Assembly (NCBI GenBank): GCA_023391535.1
Contig: JAEWAU010000019.1
Location: 1 to 17,580 of the forward strand
Source: Bacillota bacterium
Lineage (GTDB): Bacteria > Bacillota > Clostridia > Oscillospirales > Ethanoligenentaceae
Direction of reading: 5' to 3'
Length of the DNA stretch: 17,580 bases
Part shown: positions 6,670-12,916 of the stretch, piece after piece
Position numbering within the stretch: the first letter of the stretch is position 1
Layout: each line of letters opens with the position of its first letter
Notes under the pieces: model-generated
Database searches by the model: none
Seen by the model: the letters and a program-made list of their open reading frames with translations, nothing else
What the model was told of the DNA's origin: nothing
Position numbers and translations under genes: made by a program

Positions 6670-7095
6670 TCAATGGGAGATCCGTATCAGCACGGACTGC
6701 GAAAACGTGCGCATTCCGGCGGTGAAGTCACTTACAAAACCCAGATCCGGCGCGCGGGGCGACGGCGTCTGCGAAGAATCCGCCATGCCGCGCAGCGCGC
6801 CGGAAAACAGAAAGAGCAATGCCAGGCAGGCGGCCACGGCCACGCGCAGCGAATAGCCGAGCAGGGGCGCGCGCTTTTGGGGCAGCCGGGCGCGCACGCA
6901 TTCGGCAAAGCCCTTCGGCAAAGGAGCGAGTTCCTCCGGCGCAATGCCCGCGGCAAAGCGCTGTGCGCAGGCGGCGCAGTTCCCGAGGTGCGCAAGCTGC
7001 GCGTCCAGCTCGCCGCCGCGGGTTTCGCCGTTTTTCAGCGCGTCCAGCGCGGCGCTGGTCAAATGTCCCCGCGCATCCCAGTCTTTCTCTCTCAC
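6670..7095 (-). CDS. Zinc-type (ZAS) membrane anti-sigma factor
   Basis: A 141-aa protein starting at GTG 7095, whose GTGA overlaps the sigma factor stop codon, with AGGAGG about ten bases upstream. The N-terminal domain carries the ZAS motif H36-x3-C40-x2-C43 (HLGNCAAC), which in this family holds zinc and binds the ECF sigma factor. A hydrophobic helix at about residues 80-101 anchors it in the membrane, leaving an external tail of about 40 residues. It is expected to sequester the co-encoded sigma factor until an envelope signal releases it. The frame runs open upstream into the sigma gene, but the GTG is the only start with sensible context. The tail is short, so signal recognition may involve the two downstream membrane proteins. 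Confidence 0.84.
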   Translation of the reverse strand: MREKDWDARGHLTSAALDALKNGETRGGELDAQLAHLGNCAACAQRFAAGIAPEELAPLPKGFAECVRARLPQKRAPLLGYSLRVAVAACLALLFLFSGALRGMADSSQTPSPRAPDLGFVSDFTAGMRTFSQSVLIRISH

Positions 7096-7661
7096 GGCTG
7101 TGCCGCCTCCTCTCCCGCCTGCTCCGGAATCCCGCTTTCCGCTGTGCGAAAGGGCGGCGGGCGCCGTTCCTCTTCCCACAGAGCGCGCAGCTGTTTCTTC
7201 GCGCGGTAAAGCCGCGTCTGCAGCGTTTTGATGCTCTCGCCCGTGGCAAGCGCAAGCTCCGAAAGCTTTTTGCCCTCGCAGAAATACGCGGCGGCCACCG
7301 CGCGGTACGGCTCTCTCAGGCAGCCGCACAGGCGCCGCAGCCTGCGCTCCGTTTCGCGTTCTTCCAGGGCCTGCCCGGGAAGCGGGGCGCTGTCCGCAAG
7401 CGCGGCGCAGGCCTCTTCGTCCAGCGGCTCCGCCCTGCGCGCCGGGCTTTTGAGGAAATCCCGGCACTTGTTCGCGGCCGCGGCGCACAGGTAAGCCTTC
7501 GCCGTCCGGGAATCGAGAGGCTCCCCGCGCCGGTAAACCGCCAGGAAGGTTTCCTGCGCCAGGTCCTCCGCGTCGAAATAGTTGCGGGTGAACGACAGGC
7601 AAATGGTTAGGACGAGCCGCCCGTATTGCCGCATGCAGGCATCCAGCTGCCAATCCGTCAT
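7092..7661 (-). CDS. ECF-type RNA polymerase sigma factor
   Basis: A 189-aa sigma-70-family protein of the extracytoplasmic-function group. Region 2 spans about residues 10-72, with the conserved NYFDAEDLAQETFLAVYRR; region 4 spans about 108-161, with a helix-turn-helix (KLSELALATGESIKTLQTRL) and the typical YRAKKQLR end. A 28-residue proline- and acid-containing extension follows region 4. The gene leads a - strand operon with its anti-sigma factor (four-base overlap) and two membrane proteins, and probably activates its own promoter, as is usual for the family. A G-rich stretch and AAGGA lie ahead of ATG 7661; AAGGA alone is close to the ATG. The target promoter could not be identified with confidence in 7662-7740. 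Confidence 0.9.
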   Translation of the reverse strand: MTDWQLDACMRQYGRLVLTICLSFTRNYFDAEDLAQETFLAVYRRGEPLDSRTAKAYLCAAAANKCRDFLKSPARRAEPLDEEACAALADSAPLPGQALEERETERRLRRLCGCLREPYRAVAAAYFCEGKKLSELALATGESIKTLQTRLYRAKKQLRALWEEERRPPPFRTAESGIPEQAGEEAAQP

Positions 7662-7865
7662 CGTCCTTCGTCCCCCCGTCTTCGGCGCTCTTCTCCCGGC
7701 AAAAAGCCGTTCGGAATGGCCTTCTGAAAGCCATTTTAAAAGCCGCTCATGGATGATACGATTCAGAAGCGCAAAACACTTCAGCCTTTTTCAAAATTTT
7801 CGCACCGCCGGCGATTTTTTTCGGCGCGTCCTGTTCCGAGCGGTGAGGACACCGCCGCGCAAACG

Positions 7866-7874
7866 TGTTATAAT
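7866..7874 (+). promoter_or_regulatory. Extended -10 promoter of the serine dehydratase operon
   Basis: TGTTATAAT gives a perfect TATAAT (7869-7874) with TG one base upstream. The 17-bp-spaced -35 position has no good hexamer, consistent with an extended -10 promoter. The leader to TTG 7950 is about 70 nt. The region 7662-7865 between the divergent sigma gene and this promoter shows no gene. Confidence 0.65.
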
Positions 7875-7949
7875 ACAGAAAGTGTTCCGGCGCATACGAC
7901 GGCCGTTTCGGGAGCAAGCGTTCCGGCGCGGCGGATAAGGAGGCGGCTT

Positions 7950-8666
7950 TTGAATCTGTTCGACATCCTCGGGCCCGTCATGGTGGGGCCTTCCAGCTCG
8001 CACACGGCCGGCGCCGTACGCATCGGGTATGTAACGCGCAAACTGCTCGGCGAAGCTCCGGCCTCCGCCGAGATTTTTCTGCACGGCTCTTTCGCGGCCA
8101 CGGGGCGCGGGCACGGAACCGGAAAAGCCCTCGCGGCGGGCCTTCTGGGCATGAAGCCGGACGATATCCGCATTCCGCAAAGCTTTGCGCTGGCGGAGCA
8201 GGCCGGGCTTTCCCTGCGGCTCGGCACCGTGACGCTGCGGGACGTGCACCCCAACACCGCCCTGCTGCGCGTAACCGGCGTTTCCGGCCGCAAGCTGGAG
8301 GTCGTGGCCTCCTCGCCGGGCGGCGGGCGCATCCGCGTCTGCCGTGTGGACGGCATCGAAACCGATTTTTCGGGAGACTATCCCACGCTCATCGTACATA
8401 ATCTCGATCGGCCCGGCCATGTGGCGGCCGTAACGGGCATCCTCAGCCGCAGCGGCATCAACATCGCCTACATGCAGCTCAACCGCAACATCCGCGGCGG
8501 GTACGCCGTGATGGTGCTCGAATGCGACCAGGCCATTCCGAAAGGGCTGCTCGAAGAACTGGAAAACATGGACGGCATCATCAAGATCACCTATTACAAC
8601 ACGGACGACGGCGCGGCGGACTGCCCGGCCGCTCCGGAAAAGGAGCCCCGGCATCATGGCGTTTGA
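7950..8666 (+). CDS. sdaAB: L-serine ammonia-lyase, iron-sulfur dependent, beta subunit
   Basis: The beta subunit of the two-subunit L-serine dehydratase, which deaminates L-serine to pyruvate and ammonia in the cytoplasm. The 238-aa product begins with the family signature GPSSSHTAG at residues 13-21 and has the allosteric ACT domain from about residue 146 to 220 (TLIVHNLDRPGHVA onward). The start is TTG 7950 with AAGGAGG at 7937-7943 and a six-base spacer; the upstream extension of the frame is non-conserved-looking and lacks a ribosome binding site. Its end overlaps the alpha-subunit gene by 11 bases. The enzyme provides pyruvate and nitrogen release from serine, and is oxygen-sensitive. 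Confidence 0.95.
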   Translation: MNLFDILGPVMVGPSSSHTAGAVRIGYVTRKLLGEAPASAEIFLHGSFAATGRGHGTGKALAAGLLGMKPDDIRIPQSFALAEQAGLSLRLGTVTLRDVHPNTALLRVTGVSGRKLEVVASSPGGGRIRVCRVDGIETDFSGDYPTLIVHNLDRPGHVAAVTGILSRSGINIAYMQLNRNIRGGYAVMVLECDQAIPKGLLEELENMDGIIKITYYNTDDGAADCPAAPEKEPRHHGV

Positions 8667-9531
8667 ATCAATCAAAGAGCTGCTGGCAGCCTCGGAAGCA
8701 CAGAAGCTGCCGCTCTGGGAAGCCATTCTGAACGGCGATCTGCAGGAGCGCGGCAGCCGCCGCGAGGATTCCCTGCGCGCCATGCGCGAGCTCTGGCACT
8801 CCATGCGGGCGGCGGGCGAAGCCTACGAGGGAAGCCTGCGCTCGGCCAGCGGCCTGAGCGGCGGCGACGGCGCCAAAATGGACCGCTTTCTTCAAAACGG
8901 CAGCCCCATCGGCGGGAGCTTCCTCGGGGAAGTGATTGCCCAGGCCCTCAAAATGGGCGAATCCAACGCCTGCATGAAGCGCATCGTGGCGGCGCCCACC
9001 GCCGGCTCCTGCGGCGTGCTGCCCGCCGTGCTCATTTCCGTTGCGCGGCGCGATGGGTACTCCGAGGAGGAGATTCTGCACGCGCTCTATGTGGCGGCCG
9101 GCTTCGGCCAGGTGATCGCCACCCGGGCCACCATTGCGGGAGCGGAGGGCGGCTGCCAGGCCGAGGTGGGCGCCGCTTCCGCCATGGCCGCGGCGGCGCT
9201 TGTAACGCTCCGGGGCGGAACGCCCTCCATGTGCGCGCACGCCTGCGCCATGGCGCTGAAAAATCTGATGGGGCTTGCCTGCGACCCCGTGGCCGGGCTG
9301 GTGGAGGTCCCCTGCGTGAAGCGCAATGTGGTGGGCGCCGTGAACGCCATCAGCAGCGCCGATATGGCGCTTGCCGGCATCGAAAGCCGCATCCCGCCCG
9401 ACGAGGTCATCGACGCCATGCGTTCCGTGGGGAACATGCTGCCCGCCGCGCTGCGCGAAACGGCCGGCGGCGGGCTTGCCGCCACGCCCACGGCGCAGGC
9501 GTTCGCGCAGGCTCTGCGCGAACGGGAGTGA
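8656..9531 (+). CDS. sdaAA: L-serine ammonia-lyase, iron-sulfur dependent, alpha subunit
   Basis: The 291-aa alpha (catalytic) subunit of the same enzyme. It carries the motifs AAPTAGSCGVLP and GAEGGCQAEVG, and three well-placed cysteines: Cys167, Cys209 and Cys220. Their spacing (42 and 11) matches the cluster ligands known from the single-chain Legionella enzyme, so they should hold the [4Fe-4S] cluster that activates serine. The C-terminus ends in QALRERE, without a cysteine. ATG 8656 lies inside the beta-subunit gene, giving an 11-base overlap and suggesting coupled translation in a 1:1 complex. Downstream lies a non-coding repeat with a strong terminator hairpin. Confidence 0.95.
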   Translation: MAFESIKELLAASEAQKLPLWEAILNGDLQERGSRREDSLRAMRELWHSMRAAGEAYEGSLRSASGLSGGDGAKMDRFLQNGSPIGGSFLGEVIAQALKMGESNACMKRIVAAPTAGSCGVLPAVLISVARRDGYSEEEILHALYVAAGFGQVIATRATIAGAEGGCQAEVGAASAMAAAALVTLRGGTPSMCAHACAMALKNLMGLACDPVAGLVEVPCVKRNVVGAVNAISSADMALAGIESRIPPDEVIDAMRSVGNMLPAALRETAGGGLAATPTAQAFAQALRERE

Positions 9532-9556
9532 AATTCCGCCTCCCGATATGCCAAGG

Positions 9557-9731
9557 GGGTGTTGTAAAACGCATCCGATGCGTTTTGCAACACCCGGCCA
9601 AAACGACGCTTGGGGCGTTCTGCCCCATTTTGCTGCGCTTTGCTCCGCAAAACCGCATCCTTTTGGCGCTCGCAGTTCAGGGGGCTGTTGCAAAATGAAT
9701 TGAAAATTCATTTTGCAACAGCCCCCTTTTT
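9557..9731 (+). repeat. Interspersed palindromic repeat, copy 2
   Basis: Non-coding element filling most of the gap between sdaAA and citrate synthase. In order: a hairpin with arms 9557-9575 and 9577-9595 (19 bp with one G-T wobble); the core GGCCAAAACGACGCT (9596-9610), identical to copy 1; a small GGGGCG/TGCCCC hairpin (9612-9626); a conserved block ending GGCGCTCGCAGTTCA (9665-9679); and a distal hairpin (9679-9727). Copy 1 at 1-249 has the same order on the opposite strand. Both terminal hairpins contain TGTTG.AAAA-type arms, giving the element near-symmetric ends like a miniature mobile element. Confidence 0.75.
9679..9731. terminator. Terminator hairpin, perfect 23-bp stem (distal end of repeat copy 2)
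   Basis: Arms 9679-9701 and 9705-9727 are exact reverse complements around the loop GAA, followed by a T5 run (9727-9731). It sits between convergent sdaAA and citrate synthase and would end sdaAA transcripts. The T run favours the + direction. Confidence 0.8.
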
Positions 9732-9764
9732 GCCGGAAGGTTTTCCGCCGCCCTGCGGCTGTTC

Positions 9765-11132
9765 TCAGCGTTCGTCGAGCGGCACGAAGCTGCTGCGCCC
9801 GCATACGCTTTTGTAGGCCGGGCGGATAATTTTGCCCGCGTTGACGATTTCCTCAATGCGGTGGGCGCTCCAGCCCACCATGCGGGAGATAGCGAAGATG
9901 GGCGTGAACAGTTCGACGGGCAGGTCCAGCATCTGGTACACGAATCCCGAATAGAAATCCACGTTGACGCTGACGCCCTTATACATTCTGCGCCGATGCT
10001 GAATCACTTCGGGCGCCAGACGCGCCACGCGGTCGTACAGCCGGTATTCCCGCTCAAAGCCCTTGACGCGCGCGAGCTTTTCGGCATATTTTTTCAAAAT
10101 TTCGGCGCGCGGGTCGGAAACGGAATAGACGGCGTGCCCCACGCCGTAAATCAGGCCGAGCCGGTCGAACGCCTTTTTGTCGAGCAGGTTCTCCAAATAC
10201 CGCGTGATCTCCCCGTCGTCCTCCCAATCGTGCACCTGGCGCTTCATATCGGCGATCATATCCACCACTTTGATGTTGGCGCCGCCGTGCCGCGGGCCCT
10301 TGAGCGAGCCGAGCGCCGCCGCAATGGCAGAATAGGTGTCGGTTCCCGTGGAGGTTACCACGTGCGTGACGAAGGAGGAATTGTTGCCGCCGCCGTGCTC
10401 GGCATGGAGCACCAGCGCGAGATCCAGCAGCGTGGCCTCGAGCGGGGAAAACGACGAATCGGGCCGCAGCATGTGGAGGATATTCTCGGCCACGGAAAGC
10501 TCCGGCTGCGGGCTGTGGATGTAGAGGCTCTGGTTGTTGTGATAGTGCGAGTAAGCCTGATAACCGTAAACGGCCAGCAGCGGCGCCTGCGCGATGAGCT
10601 GCAGGCACTGGCGCAGCACGTTGCGCACGGAGGTATCGTCCGCCGCGTCGTCGTACGAATAGAGCGTGAGGATACTGCGCGCCATCACGTTCATCATGTC
10701 GCGGCTGGGCGCGAGCATAATCTGGTCGCGCACGAAACCGTCCGGCAGCTTTTGCAGGCGTCCCAGTTCTCCCTTGAAATCGTCGAGCTCCGAACGGTTC
10801 GGCAGCCTGCCGAACAGCAGCAGGTAGGCCGTTTCCTCAAAGCCGGAGCGCTTTTCCCTAAGGAAGCCGTCCACCAGGTCGTCCACTTCGATGCCGCGGT
10901 AAATGAGGTGCCCCGGCCCGTGCACCTCTTCGCCGTCCACGATCTCCGTCGCGGTGACGTCGCCGATCTCCGTGAGGCCCACCAGCACGCCCTTGCCGTT
11001 CATATCCCGGAGGCCGCGCTTGACATCGTAGCGTGCAAAGAGCTCGGGTTCTATGTAGTTGCTCTTTTCGGTCATGTCGGCATAAGTCGTAAGCAGATCG
11101 AGTTCCTGTTCGTTTTCCACCATATTTCTCAT
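9765..11132 (-). CDS. gltA: Citrate synthase (citrate/2-methylcitrate synthase family)
   Basis: Condenses oxaloacetate and acetyl-CoA to citrate, the entry to the oxidative TCA branch that supplies 2-oxoglutarate. The 455-aa product has the three catalytic residues of the Si-type family: His282 in GPRHGGAN, His333 in GVGHAVYSVSDPRA and Asp392 in NVDFYSG. HAEHGGGNNSS at 243-253 is also conserved. The N-terminal 40 residues are longer than in many bacterial enzymes, a feature I associate with the clostridial type. ATG 11132 is preceded by GGAGGG with a six-base spacer; an in-frame ATG at 11123 is a weaker option. It is transcribed alone, from a promoter at 11230-11261 with palindromes. A 2-methylcitrate role cannot be excluded. 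Confidence 0.93.
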   Translation of the reverse strand: MRNMVENEQELDLLTTYADMTEKSNYIEPELFARYDVKRGLRDMNGKGVLVGLTEIGDVTATEIVDGEEVHGPGHLIYRGIEVDDLVDGFLREKRSGFEETAYLLLFGRLPNRSELDDFKGELGRLQKLPDGFVRDQIMLAPSRDMMNVMARSILTLYSYDDAADDTSVRNVLRQCLQLIAQAPLLAVYGYQAYSHYHNNQSLYIHSPQPELSVAENILHMLRPDSSFSPLEATLLDLALVLHAEHGGGNNSSFVTHVVTSTGTDTYSAIAAALGSLKGPRHGGANIKVVDMIADMKRQVHDWEDDGEITRYLENLLDKKAFDRLGLIYGVGHAVYSVSDPRAEILKKYAEKLARVKGFEREYRLYDRVARLAPEVIQHRRRMYKGVSVNVDFYSGFVYQMLDLPVELFTPIFAISRMVGWSAHRIEEIVNAGKIIRPAYKSVCGRSSFVPLDER

Positions 11133-11210
11133 CGCGCACCCTCCGTTTTCTGTTTTTGTTCCGGCAGCCTCTTTGCCAACCGGAATGCCCCGCGCCGGAA
11201 AAATTCCGAT

Positions 11211-11261
11211 TTAAGAAGCACCTTCTTTAATTATATACCATTTCGGACCGAAAGTTGTCAA
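11211..11261 (-). promoter_or_regulatory. Citrate synthase promoter with two palindromes
   Basis: On the minus strand, TTGACA (11261-11256) is followed by TATATA at N18 (11237-11232) or TATAAT at N20 (11235-11230). The spacer holds a perfect palindrome, TTTCGG-T-CCGAAA (11253-11241, minus strand). A second inverted repeat, AAGAAG-x3-CTTCTT (11213-11227), lies at the expected transcription start. Both positions suit a repressor. The leader to ATG 11132 is about 90 nt. Confidence 0.65.
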
Positions 11262-11311
11262 TATCCGTCTCTTATGCGTCAAATCCGTATTTTTCTCTTA
11301 GAATCTCCCGT

Positions 11312-11875
11312 TTACACGCGTTTTTCGTATGCTACGCGCTCGGAGCCGTCCTCCAGAAAAATTTTGCCGCAATGCCGAAATCCATGTTTTTCCAGTAATT
11401 GGCGCATGGATGCGTTTTGCTCGTGGGTATCCACGCGGATGCTGTTCTTTCCCCCGGCACGGCAGAGCGTTTCGGTTTCCCGCAGCAGCACTCCGGCAAT
11501 TCCCTGTCCCTTGAGGGATTCGTCCACCGCGATGCGGTGGACGACGGCATAATCCGGGCCGCCCAGCCAGCTGCCCTCCGTGATGACGGCATAGGTCTTT
11601 TCCGGGGCCGGCAGCACCGCCACGGTTCCCGCCACCCGCCCGTTCCGGATATACACGTAGCTCTGCCCGCGGGCAATGTCGCCGGAAATCACTCCGGCAT
11701 TTGGGTAGCCGTTCTGCCACTGGTCGATGCCGGCGCCTTTGAAATAGGCTTTGGCCTGCCCGATAACGGCGAGGATTTCGGGCAGATCTTCCGGCCGCGC
11801 GCGGCGGAAGCCGTCTTTACCCGGCTGCTCCAAGGTTTCTCCCAATTTCTTGCTCGTTTTTTCGTCCCCTGCCAT
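11312..11875 (-). CDS. GNAT-family N-acetyltransferase
   Basis: A 187-aa acetyl-CoA-dependent acetyltransferase. Motif A with the CoA pyrophosphate loop is seen at about residues 111-131 (HRIAVDESLKGQGIAGVLL), and motif B at about 147-168 (RVDTHEQNASMRQLLEKHGF). A 20-residue charged N-terminal extension precedes the fold. The substrate is unknown; small molecules or protein N-termini are possible. ATG 11875 is preceded by GGAAAGG with an eight-base spacer. It reads in the same direction as citrate synthase but is separated from it by a 179-bp gap containing that gene's own promoter, so functional linkage is not implied. Confidence 0.85.
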   Translation of the reverse strand: MAGDEKTSKKLGETLEQPGKDGFRRARPEDLPEILAVIGQAKAYFKGAGIDQWQNGYPNAGVISGDIARGQSYVYIRNGRVAGTVAVLPAPEKTYAVITEGSWLGGPDYAVVHRIAVDESLKGQGIAGVLLRETETLCRAGGKNSIRVDTHEQNASMRQLLEKHGFRHCGKIFLEDGSERVAYEKRV

Positions 11876-12180
11876 TTTATTCGCCTTTCCGCATAAACTA
11901 ACGTTAACTGTCTGATCCGCCGCGGCCGCCCCGTCCGAAAAGCGCGCCCGCCCGACGCGGATACCGGCTCTGCGTTTCTGTCTGGTGCTGCGATCCGCGT
12001 CAAGCGCTGTTCTCCAGGGGGTTCGGGTGCGAATTTTTATCCGCGGCGCGACCGTAGGATAGGATTATTATACCGCAGGGCGCGCCGGGCGCAAAGCCGG
12101 GACGCGCGGCGCGGAAGGCATCCCGGCTTTCTGCACAAAACATTCGGTTTGGAATTCTCTGATTTGCCCATTTTCAAGGC
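11876..12180. other. Intergenic region upstream of the GNAT gene
   Basis: No gene is seen. A TATAAT on the minus strand at 12067-12072 could be the -10 box of the GNAT gene, with a leader of about 190 nt and no clear -35. The octamer palindrome TAACGTTA (11899-11906) lies just upstream of the GNAT ribosome binding site. Otherwise the stretch is GC-rich and without recognisable structure. Confidence 0.3.
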
Positions 12181-12209
12181 TTGCAAATTTATTTCGGTTG
12201 ACTTATAAT
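12181..12209 (+). promoter_or_regulatory. Sigma-A promoter of the MarR-ABC operon
   Basis: TTGCAA (12181-12186), exactly 17 bases, then TATAAT (12204-12209). A second weaker pair, TTGACT (12198-12203) with ATAAAT (12221-12226), overlaps it. The region is strikingly AT-rich against its surroundings. The leader to the MarR ATG is about 130 nt. Confidence 0.75.
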
Positions 12210-12222
12210 TAGCAAAGCTAAT
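12208..12222. promoter_or_regulatory. Candidate MarR operator
   Basis: The perfect palindrome ATTAGC-AAA-GCTAAT starts in the last bases of the -10 box and covers the likely transcription start. Its length and placement fit a MarR-family dimer site that would block RNA polymerase and thereby autoregulate the operon. The assignment to this particular MarR protein is inference. Confidence 0.6.
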
Positions 12223-12275
12223 AAATAGGCTTCCTAACGATTAAAACGGCACCTTGCTACACCGGCTTTCGCAAA

Positions 12276-12316
12276 AGCGGGCCGGGGAATCGGATTCCGG
12301 GCTTTCGCGGCCCGCT
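12276..12316 (+). promoter_or_regulatory. Structured leader hairpin before the MarR gene
   Basis: Outer arms AGCGGGCCG (12276-12284) and CGGCCCGCT (12308-12316) pair perfectly. Inside lies a second palindrome, GGAATC-G-GATTCC (12286-12298). The structure ends 15 bases before the AAAGGAGG ribosome binding site (12332-12339). It has no T run, so it is not a classic terminator; it could affect mRNA stability or translation. Confidence 0.4.
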
Positions 12317-12345
12317 GAAACCGATCACAGGAAAGGAGGAAAACA

Positions 12346-12858
12346 ATGCCGGAACAAAAAAGCCTAAACAACGACGCCGTAGCGGAAAGCCTGCTGCGCG
12401 CGTTTTTCCAATTTCGAAGCGTCTTCAAACCGGAAAATGCACCGCATCCTTCCGGGAGCGCCTTTGGAGATTTGCGCCACAGCGAGATTATGCTGCTGTT
12501 CATGCTCGATAAGGCCAGCCGCACGGCACCGGAGGGCGTAAACGCCTCCGATCTCAGCCGCATGCTGCATGTGAAGCCGCCCTCCATCACGCCGAACCTC
12601 ACGCGGCTCGAGCAGCGGGATTATATTCGCCGTTCCATGGATCCGGCCGACCGGCGCATCGTGCGCGTCGGGCTGCAGCCCAAGGGCCGCAGCCTTATCG
12701 ACGCCCACAGGCAGCTGCTTCTGAGCTGGTTTCATGGGCTCGTCGATCATCTCGGTGTGGAAAAAAGCATTCTGCTCACCGATCTGATCAACGAAACGTT
12801 CGATTACGCGCGGGAGCACTTCGGCAAAAACGGCTGCGCGGTCCCGCACGAAAAATAA
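12346..12858 (+). CDS. MarR-family transcriptional regulator
   Basis: A 170-aa winged-helix regulator, expected to act as a dimer. The DNA-binding part spans about residues 45-115: a helix-turn-helix (VNASDLSRMLHVKPPSITPN) and the family-typical wing DPADRRIVRVGLQPKG at 99-114. The N- and C-terminal helices would form the dimer interface. ATG 12346 follows a near-perfect AAAGGAGG. It is the first gene of an operon with a two-subunit ABC exporter 58 bases downstream, and a palindrome overlies its promoter. The usual arrangement is repression of the operon relieved by a ligand that the exporter removes. The ligand is unknown. Confidence 0.9.
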   Translation: MPEQKSLNNDAVAESLLRAFFQFRSVFKPENAPHPSGSAFGDLRHSEIMLLFMLDKASRTAPEGVNASDLSRMLHVKPPSITPNLTRLEQRDYIRRSMDPADRRIVRVGLQPKGRSLIDAHRQLLLSWFHGLVDHLGVEKSILLTDLINETFDYAREHFGKNGCAVPHEK

Positions 12859-12916
12859 GCGCGGGGAGATTCTTTCAAAACATCACCGCCAACATCATCG
12901 CTCTGGAGGTATGTCC

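Noticed and set aside
7715..7735. Inverted repeat AATGGC/GCCATT upstream of the sigma factor gene
   Set aside because: Only six bases with a nine-base loop, and no promoter could be fitted to it; it may be chance.
11899..11906. TAACGTTA palindrome ahead of the GNAT gene as an operator
   Set aside because: Only eight bases long and not placed at a convincing promoter; kept as a note in the intergenic entry only.
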